A stretch of 64,000 nucleotides of DNA from Hermatobates lingyangjiaoensis (lineage: Eukaryota > Arthropoda > Insecta > Hemiptera > Hermatobatidae), in contig JAPFBL010000224.1 in assembly GCA_026182355.1 (NCBI GenBank), positions 255,001-319,000 on the forward strand, in the 5' to 3' direction. The notes beneath the pieces are model-generated. The model searched no databases. It was not told the origin of the DNA and saw nothing but the letters and a program-made list of their open reading frames with translations. Positions 37,801 to 48,700 of the stretch are shown here, in pieces. The stretch's first letter is position 1. Every line of letters begins with the position of its first letter. The translations under genes were made by a program, and so were the position numbers.

Positions 37801-40800
37801 TTTTTTTTTTTTAGGAAGAGTTGAAAGAACATATGGCTCAGAATCCTGACTTCAGTGCGCCAGCAGTAAAAAGTGTTTTGTCACGGGGAGAGAAAGAGAT
37901 ATTAGATAGGTAGGTATACTCTTGTCTACCTACATTACATTACTATATTGTCACTCCATTACTATCCTTGCTGTGGTGTGTGGAAGTCTTATTTCTTAAT
38001 TCTCGCAGTGTCTGCTGTACCAGTCGTTGATGGAGAAATTTGTTCCACCAAGATGAAGCAAGTTATCCTGCTGCCTCAAGATAGGTTAAAAGAGAACTTT
38101 TTTATGGCCTTGTTATAAGTTTCGACTTTTGACTGGGTACCTCACAACTATGATTCTAGAATTTAACATGTGCCCTTGTTATAAGTTTCGACTTTTGACT
38201 GGGTACCTCACAACTATGATTCTAGAATTTAACATGTGCTCGCAAACAAACGAATTTTTTGGTTATTCTACATAGGGAGTCTTAAATTTTGGCTAACTTA
38301 AGTGTATTTAGAGTTAGTGATCCTTAAAGCGTACAGGCTTTTGGATCAACGGCTTAACGTTCCCTCCGAGGGACGACGTACTCAAATTCTGTTCACCTCC
38401 CTCCGTAAAATAATTGAAGGACAGAATGAGTATGAAACCCCTAATCTAGTGATTCAGACTAAGCATGCAAGCCACTGGGCTATTAAAAAACTAAATTTCC
38501 TATATTATTAGAATGGAAACATAATCGTACTCATATATATGAGGTACGTTTGCTCAACCTGTTTTGAAATACATTTATTTTCAAGGACTTTGCCAAAGCA
38601 GAGCCAAGACAATACCAAGAACTCAGCCTTTGTGAATAAAAAGAAATTATCTTTACGAGTTTTGTAGTTATTGAAGTGTAATATAATATTTTGTAATAGT
38701 AGAATAGTTTGTCAGGATATGTATAGTTTGTAGTTATTATATCGGGATATGTAGTTATTAAAATATAGTTATATACAATTTAACAGAATTGTACATAACT
38801 ACAAACTTAAATAAACAATTCTGCCATCCAAACCACTATTCGCTCTATGTCCGAAAGCCTTTTTTTTTTCTTGATAACTTTGCATATGGTCTCTAATAGT
38901 TAGGTTAGGAGTTATTTCAGAACAATAAGAAAGTAGTCAGTGGCTATAGCTAGACGCTGAAACTAGCGGTTCCCGTTAGATCAGCGATCACTAAAGCTAA
39001 GAAACATTGGGAATTGTTGTCAAATGGATGAATAACACCGCGTACTCATGGGTTAAATCAGTGCTTCTCAAATAATGAGGCGCATGTGACCTGCAAGAAA
39101 ATCTAACACACATCCACATTTGAAATTGTTATGAAATGGATGAATAACACCGCGTACCTATGGGTTAAATCAGTGCTTCTCAAATAATGAAGCGCATGTG
39201 ACCTACAAGAAAATCTAATACACATCCACATTTGAAATTGTTATTTATTGATTTTTTTTTTTTTTAGTTTATTTTCCAACAGTAAATCGTTTCAGAAGTC
39301 TGTCAAAAATGTTTACCATTTAAACAATGATATTGTGTTTTGAATTTCAGTCAAATTGATGGGCTTAAAATCTTTTCTTTTACATACTAATAAACAATAT
39401 TAATAAAGTTATTCTTGTAAGTTGAACTATATCTCTTTCTTTTTTTGTTGTCTTTAATGTTAACAAGGATACCATGTTATGCAGAGGTGTAGCTATAATA
39501 CTTTTATTTATAGATAAATGCTATTATAGTTGCGGTGGACAGTGGGTGGTGGGTCATGAATTGATTTTTTGTTGTTGGAGGGGAGGGAGGCAGAAAATAA
39601 TTGAGAAGCACTGGCTATATGAATACTGAATAAAAAATGAGTTCCACCCCCTAGTGGGGCCATGTAGCTCTACCACAAGCTGCATCGGCTTATATATTCT
39701 ACAGGTTCTCTGAAACAGGGGCAAAAGGCCACTGACCTTATTTTTCTTTTTCTTTTTTTTTTTTGGCAAAGGGAGTCGGTGGTGAAATGCTTTATGTACC
39801 CCAATTGAGGGCGACCTTAGATTGGGAGTGTCGGACTCCTGGCAAGCCAGTGTACCGACTAAAACACCACCTGTCTGTCTTCAAACCTCGCTGGCCCTTG
39901 TGTGCTGGGGACTTAGATGGTGGGGTGCACATTACCCAGAAGGCTCGGTTGAGTGTCAGTTTGGAAGACCTACCACAAGTGGTGCTGCACAAGGCTACCA
40001 TCTAGACACCCTGTTGGAAAACCTTTTAAACTCGCGAGCGAGAGGCTACCTCCCCGTATTGCCCAGACGGGTTCCAAGCTGTGCTTACGCCCGTTCAAGA
40101 AATCCTACCCGGCTAAGCCTAAGGACCGGCGTGGGCTGGGCTACTGGACCGCGCTTGGGACTGTCTGCCCTGTACTGTTAGCTTGGCTGCGCAGCAAACA
40201 CAATTACCACCTCTGCGACGAGGACGCCAGTACTAGGTACATCCACCCCTAATTTAGACCAATGGGACGAAGTCAACCATGGTCAGAGGTTCTCTGAAAC
40301 AGGGGCTAAAGGCCACTGACCTTACCTGTAGCTCAACAGGTTCAGTAGGACCTTTGATCCGAAGTTCGATCCGAAACTCTTAAAATAAATCGGTACTACG
40401 GACGACGGAGGCCCATGGAGGGGTCCTCTCTTCATCCCACCAACTTAGGTTGGACTCGTAGTGGCTGTTGGTTCTCAACCAAGTTGGGTAGACCCTTTTG
40501 GTCGCTGTGTGAGAAGCAGTAACTTCTCGGGAGGATGCTTTCTTAGCATACCGGGGAGCTAGAGACTCCAAGCTCTTACCAGTGGTAACGGACCTCGAAC
40601 TCAGCTGATTGGACTGGACAACTTGCTAGGTACTTGCTTGGTAAAGGCTAGGGCTTTAGATGGGATCTCAGAGTGGTGGCGATTAGATACCACCCCTTCG
40701 AGCCCTTATATGTTCACATGACTTGTACAGACCACGTGGTGTTTAGCCAACAAGAGGTTTTAATATCTCTCTAAGAATCGTTTCTCCTGAGGTACTAACA

Positions 40801-43800
40801 ACACTTGATGGGGTCCGATTAACTACTAGTAGCAAGCCCTGGTCCCGGTGATACGGGCTTTTCCCTCTTCGGAGAGGGACGACCAAATTCAAAAGAATCC
40901 TATGGTAGCCCTAAAACTGTAAGGCATTGTAGCTTTAGCCTGACCACTAATAAAAAAATGACTTACGCATCCGCCCCTTTGTACAGACTAAAAGGTATTA
41001 AGCCTAATAATGAGCTCTAAGGCTGTATGCTTAGGAGCTGAAAAAGAGAAACTTCAAGAATGATATTTCCCTGATTATTAGTTTATTTAAAATCAAGCAT
41101 TCTGAACAAATAAAACTTCTTTTTTTTTTAATATCCGCTGTATTTGATTTTCAGAATGGAAGGAAAGCCTATTAAGCCTCCCAACTCTGCCTATAGTCTA
41201 TTTTCAAGGTTAATGCTAAGTAATGAAGATTTCAAGGCAAGGTATTTATATTTTTTTTAAAAAACTATTTCTTTCCTTTTCTTTATAATAAAGTTAATTG
41301 TTTAAGGATTTAAACTAGGTGGATTTTTTTTATCTTAGTTATTGTAACATTATTGTAATGTGTATTTTACCATTTCGATTTTATTTTAAAAAATTATATT
41401 TTTAGGTTTACAACTTCGAAGGAAAGAATGGGCGAGGTTGCGAAAATGTGGCAAAACGTCTCCCAAGAAGAAAAGGATGCTTATAACACAAAAGCAAAAC
41501 AAGTTGGTGTCATTTGTTTAAGATTATTTGATAGCTTTCTGTTTTTAAGTACATCTAGTTGTGCTTTAATTTATTATTAATTTTGTTTTAATAAGAAAGT
41601 ATTTTTTTTTTAAATGTTATAAGTTAGTTCACCCTAGCGGGTGATAACGTCAGCCGTTTACCGACTTTTTGTTTGATCAGTGATTCTACATTGAGAGCCC
41701 TAAATTTTACCTAACTCAAATGCATTTTGAGTACCTGACATAGTACAGGCTCGGGATCGATGGCTTAACGTCCTCTCCGAGAGACGACGTACTGAGATTT
41801 ATTCACCTCTTGCTTGAATAAATCGATGGCCAGGTGGGGATCGAACCTCGGACCTCCAGCCCATAGGCGAGTACGTTAACCACTCAGCTAACCTGGCCTC
41901 TCTAGCAGATGGTTGGGTGTATTCATTTTTTTTTCAAGTTGGTTTCAAAGAATGATGTTGAAATATAATGGTAGACCGCATTATCGTTTTTGGTTGATAA
42001 TGCACATACTAAATAGGACCTCTATAGAATATGTCTCTATTCAAATTCATTCATATGTAGATGAAAGGTTTATTCCTTACCATGATAAATAGTCTTTTTT
42101 TTTTCAATGTCTTACGTTAGCTCGCAAGATGTGTACAAGGACGTCGTGATTGACCCCCCTTTGTGATGTCACATAATGCACATTCTACATTGGGAGTTCT
42201 AAATGTTGCCTAACTCAAGTGTATGTTTACAGTAGGGATCTTTAAAGAGTACCTGATATCGTACAGACTCGGGACCAACGGCTTATCGTTCTGTCTTTGT
42301 GTCGATAGTGATGTATCAAGCATTTATATTAATTTTTATAACTTAAAGATCTGTTAATGTTTCATTCTTTTGCATTTTCATTTAATTGCTAAATTAATAA
42401 CTTATAGTGATTATATCAATTATTTTATTTAACAAGAATTTTCAAAAGAACACACAGAAAAGAAATTACTGAAACTCACTACTATATTTCGATGTCCTCG
42501 TCTTCAGGAATAGATGTGAATCGCTCCAAAGGCTGATAACGACTCGAAATATAGTAGTTAGTTTTAGTGTGTTCTTTTGAAAATTCTAGTTTGTTCAGTT
42601 CGAAGAATTGTTTCATCTAATTTAATTATTTTATTTATTAATATGAATATTCGTTTTTTTTTAAGTTCAATTCTAATAAAGCCCATTTACTTAAAATCTA
42701 GGGTAGTTACTTGGTAGCACAGAAATGACAAAACAAGTATTCCAGTACCTAAACTAGACCTGCAAAATTTATTATTATATTTTTTTAACGTATAGTCCAA
42801 GACTAGCTGCTTGTTTAAAAATATTGCAATTTTATTACAAATAATCCTCTGTTATAACGTTTATCTCGATACCATCGAGCATACTTAAAAAGCTACCCAA
42901 ATACCTTTATCGCGCCCTAAATGAATTCTATAGTGCACCCTGGTTGCTCTATACATTCAAATATTGCGGGCTCCACCAGTGAGTGTATTGACAGTGATTG
43001 GTCGCGACACCACGTCCTGTTCGACCCTAGCCTCGGAACTCCTTCAACTCTCCAAAGCCCTCATCATCCTCAACAAGTTATATAAAATGGGCTATTGTGT
43101 TACTTTTATTTATAGCTTTGATATACTTTTAATTTGCAGCACTGGTTAGTAATTAAAGTAGTTTTATTAAAAATTGGGTAAATTAGGAGTAAAATTTGAG
43201 GTTGGGGCACAAATAAGAATTATGACCATAAGTTCTTTAGTTCAGCTGTAATGCAGCAATAGCGGCATCAATTAGGCATGGTAGCAGATAGTTTTTTGTT
43301 GTTGTTTAAACCGACCCCCTAGCTGCTGATAACGTCAGCCGTTTACCGACTTTTTGTTTGATCAGTGATTCTACATTGGGAGTCCTAAATTTTGCCTAAC
43401 TCAAGTGCATTTCGAGTAGGGATCTTTAACGAATACCTGACATCGTACAGGCTCGGGACAGATGTCTTAACGTCCTCTCCGAGAGACGACATACTCAGAT
43501 TTATTTACCTTCCGCGTGAATAATTGAGGGCCACGTGGGGATCGAACCTCGGACTACCAGCCCAGAGGGGAGTAAGTTAACCACTGAGCTGACCTGCCCC
43601 TCTAGCAGATATTGGGTGTATTACATTTCTTTTTTTTTTTCAATAAGTTGGTTTCAAAGATGTTGAAATATAACGGTAGACCGCATTATCGTTTTTGGTT
43701 GCGCATGCACATATCCATCGTTTTTGGTTTTATTTATGCACATACTAAATAGGACCTCTACATTTATGTTTTTTATTTATTTATAAATGGAGGTAATTGT

Positions 43801-46800
43801 TCATTGATATTTTTAGCTGATGGATAATTATAACGTGCAGTATACTGCATATCTTGATTCACTTCCTGAAGACAAAAGACAACTTGAATTAGAAATGACT
43901 GTAGGAAGGAAGAGAAAGAAAGTGGAAAAAAGTCAAAATGGGAAGAAATTGAAACAAACGAAATTGGATAAAAGGTTTAGCAGCAAGAAGCGAGCGAAAA
44001 CAGAAGAAAGTGATGAAGAAGACTTATCTTCTTCGGAGCAGGAGGAAAAGGTGAAATCAACTACTGCTTATTATTTCTTTATGTATATTAGTAATAAAAG
44101 ACAGAAATCAGGGCTGGTAATGATCGCGTTATTTTTTTATACCATTAATTTGTTTAATCGATGATTAAAAATTAATCGTAATTCGGTTGATTTTAATCAG
44201 GCTTGATTTCAATTACGCATTATAATATAATACGTTATTATAGCCTAAAAGTAGCCTACAGGCAAAGTGCAGTAGACCCGTAAGGTATTAACTACTACTG
44301 ATACCGACAGAGGGACCCTAAGATTCGGCTAGACTGGACTCTGCAAAGTTTGACCGATGATATCCGAAATGATGACTTCTATTAACACTTACAGTCCCGC
44401 TAAAGCACGTCAAAATATCGCACAAAACCCGAAAAAACACGGTGGTTTTGCTAATTTTGCAGGATTTTCAACTGTTATTATCTCGGAGACTATATCAAGA
44501 CTGTTTTTACTCCTAGAATGCCGGTTTTTTTTTTCTTTATAACATATTAGAAAATGGCACAAGTCTATTTCGAATAAGTAATGAAATAGTTTATATGTAT
44601 TCATACATATTGTCAATGTAGTGGTAAAGGAGATTTTACGTAAAATTATTCATACAATTACAATCAATGTAGTTTCACAATAAATATATCGAACCTGCCT
44701 AAATGATTGGAGACAATAAATTTAGTTATTCTGTCAAGATGTGTAACATTAGTAACTAATATAAAATAAATAAATAAACATAAAAATTCAAAATATACTA
44801 GCCAGAAACGTTTAGTGTGACGCGATGACAAAAATGGGATTAATACTGCTACAATGTTAGTTTTATTGCTAAAAATTAGTTGCTATTTTCAATCAATTTT
44901 TCTTCGTAAGTTTTAAGTTTTTTAATTGTTTCTGGGTTTAAATAAATTATTTTTGTATTGCAAACCAAACTACTTATTAGAATTTCACTGATATCGGACT
45001 ATAGTTCAAACAAAAAAGTAAATTTAGCGCACAATTAAAATGTTTAATCGTGTGATTAAACATTTGATTGTTTGCCCTGCTTTGACAGTATTTGTTGTAT
45101 CAAATTGTTTTTTTTTTGAGGTGGTCCACAAGGGAAGGTGCTGTAAGGGTTAAGAGGTCTGGGAAAGGTTTGTTCTCATATTAAGGGTCACCGCTAGATC
45201 TTTGCAGTCGGGTGGGACTTGTCGCAGAATCTGTAACATGTAGCACTCATTAAAGGGGAGACCGTGGCTATTGGCATGTATGGCCATGGAAGATGGGGGA
45301 GTGGTTGTTAACTGAAGCTCTGTGATTGTTCATACGGAGACTAAGCTTGGTGAATACTTGGCCTACGTAGAACGAATCACACTTGGTAAACTCCAAACGG
45401 TACACACAGTTTTTGGAGGAACACGAGCAGTCAATTGGAAAAGGAAAGTCATATGAAATTTAAATTAAAAAGTTACATTCGATTATTGTAGTTATATTTC
45501 TGTAAAAAAAAGCTATTAGACATCGATAGCAGTCAACATAACATACTCGTACGTTGGTCAACATTAAATTAAAAAAAAAATATCAATTATTCCCAATAAT
45601 TTTCTATTTTTTTTTGACTTGCTTTATTTTTTTCAGAGAATAAATGAAATTAAGAAAAGGCTATTACAGAAACAACCAACTGCACCCCCTGCGTAAGTAG
45701 TTATCTTATTAACCTTTGAAGATATTTAAACTTTGTTTTGACAGATTCCTGTTGTTGCTGAAAAATTAAAAAAAGCTATCGAGTTATTATTATATCTGAG
45801 ACCTACTTACTATATACACTCGACCCTCGAATTTCCGTACTAAAGAGACCGAGACAGGTCCAGAAACAGAAAAGTCCGGAAATTGGTAACACTGGTGAGT
45901 TGTAGCTTAATGGTGGGTAGGGTAGGCTAAGTGATTGACAGCATGCCAAGACGTACCTCACTAAAACTTTCTAGAAGAACTAGGCTATCTCAATTTCATT
46001 TACTTTAGCACACTAGCCATTTAATTTAAACAAATACTATTATCTTTATAAATAAAATAATGATTTTGTCTGTACATTGCTTAGAACTGACTCATTTCAA
46101 GTTTTCTTTACGTTTCATACATTGGAGAAACCGAATCCACCCTTAGAAAAATTTCTGTCGGTTTGTCGGTTTGTCTGTTTGTCGGTTTGTCTGTTTGTCC
46201 GCAAAACTTTGTCACAGGTAAACTCAGCTACCATAAGACATATAAAGCTGAAACTTTTACAGTAGATTTGTGTAGGTCTAGCTTAAAATATAGGCTATGA
46301 ATTGATTGGAAATTCAACGTAGAAGTGAAGTTATGGACGTTTAACGCAAAAATGTTTGTCACAAGTAAACTCAGCCACCATAAGACATAGCGAGCTGAAA
46401 CATTGACACTGGATTTGTGTGTGCCTAACTTAAAATATGGGCTCTAAATAGATTATTAATTCAGTACAGAAGCGAAGTTATGGGGCTTTTAGCTCTATTT
46501 TCCTAACTTCACAGACAAGTTTGTTTTTAAAATACACAGGTGTGGCAAGTAGGTATTGTTAGTTGATTTTAATTTCAATTGAGCACATGAATATATTGCG
46601 TATTTGACATCATTGAAATGGTGTTTCACAGAGTTAAGGATGTACTATCTATTGAGAATAAATGTTTTGTAAACGAACAATTCTCAGCCCTTAATATGAA
46701 CAGGCATGAGAAATCAACAAACAAGTTCTTACGCTATATGAAACCGAGGAAAGAACTTACAAGTCAGTAAAGAGATTGGATTAGTGATGAAGAAGCAGTT

Positions 46801-48665
46801 CATTATCTAATTGAATTTCTTGACTCTGAATTTATTTCTCCTGGACTGCCTGCTCATGAGTAAAAACTTAAAGTAGGAGCACCAATGATGCTGCAATTTA
46901 TAGCAGTAACAAATTTCATGTTACGAAACATGAGTGACCCAAAAACTGTTCAACGGGACACGACTCTGAGTTTATGCTCTACACAGATATGCCATAGAGG
47001 CGGACATAATGACTGGATGTGGTATTGGGGAGTTTGTGTGTATACCACGCATACCATTGATTCCGAGCCACTGTCTGTTTCCATTCAAATGATTGCAAGG
47101 TCCCCTCAGAGTCTATTTCGCAATGACGTTAACTAAGTCGCAAAGGGAGACTTTATCTAACGCAGGAATTCAAGTTAGCGAAACCAAGTTTTTCTCACCT
47201 GGTCAACTGTAGTTTACTTGCTCAATAGTCAGAGGTTTCAACTGATTGTTCTTCCATGAACCTGAAGGACAGACAGCTAATGTAGTGTATACAGAGGCAT
47301 TTGTTTAAACTGTACTAATAATGGTGTTTTCTACTATTCTATAATTTCTAATTATAGTATTAGTATAATACTATAATTGATATTTTGGAATACCAAGTAT
47401 AATAGAATTTTTGATTCCGTCAAAGACGGGTACATTTACTAGTTGTTTAATGTATAAATAATGTTTGCACTGATTATATATTTCCAAACTATATACTCGT
47501 AATTGTTGACTTCTGTTTGCATGGATTGAATCGTAAATATAGCATTGTGTAAAGAAGAAAGTTTTGTTGTATTTGTAATCGAAACTCCTAATTAAAACAA
47601 TGTAGTGTTTTAGTTTTTGACATAAATATAAGTGTAATTGCTAATCCCCCAGAGAACTATGTATTTCATTTTCAGTTGTTCGTTCATTGTCATTAACTAT
47701 TCCTAAGGCTGTCCGTTAGAAAACAACAAACTTGGAATTTCATTGACTGATCAATGAAAGTTAGATGTTTCCTTTTCAGTTGTTGATTGTCAGCAAATAT
47801 TCCTAAGGGACTGTGTATTTCTTGTTCAGTTGTTGATGGTCAGTAAATATCTCTAAGGTTGTTTCCCAAGGGACTGTGTATTTCTTGTTCAGTTGTTGAT
47901 TGTCAGCAAATATCCCTAAAGTTGTTTCCTAAGGGACTGTGTATTTATTTTTCAGTTGTTCATTATCATTAACTATTCCTAAAGCTGTGCCTTGGGAAGC
48001 AACAAACTTAGAATTTCATTGACTGATGAAATTTAGGTATTTCATTTTCTGTTGTTGATTGTCAGTAAATATTCTTTGGGTTGTTTTCCAAGGGACTGTG
48101 TATTTTATTTTCATGATTGTTAGTAAATATTCCTGAGGTTGTTTCCCAGGGGACTGTGTATTTCTTTTTCAGTTGTTGGATTGTCAGTATATTTCCTAAG
48201 GTTGTATGCGAGGGTATTTTGTATTTCATTTTCAGTTGTTGAATCCTACTGTTAATTGAACATCAAGAGATTTATCAGCTCTTTTATATTTATGTTTGTT
48301 AATGCAGTGATCATTAGCAAGTAATGAAGTTGTTTCTTACAGGGATGCATTCGCTGTATTCAATGAGATTTACATGACGAATCCTGCTTATAAAGAGGGC
48401 GGTGCAATAAAGTTATGGAAGGTCATGCCGAAATATGAAAAGGAGAAATACCGCAGTAAACTGGAGTCGCAGAAACAGCGATATCTGTTACAGTTAAAGG
48501 AGTTCCTCATGGTGAGAGCAATCGAAACCTTTTTTCTGCTAAAAGTTCATTGTTTTCCTTTATAATTTAGAATGTACAACTGTATGTTGTTTTTGATTTA
48601 GACAATTCCTTTCATTTGAATAATATCAGTTTATATTGTTATATTATAAAATTATTATCCAAAGT

Positions 48666-48700
<35 letters not shown>

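Noticed and set aside
39763..40252. Overlapping frames of 69-119 aa in the GC-rich island
   Set aside because: Several frames on both strands are open only because the block is GC-rich. None resembles a known family.
41828..43599. Functional tRNA genes
   Set aside because: The tRNA-like heads continue into a shared SINE body and lack a terminator straight after the head.
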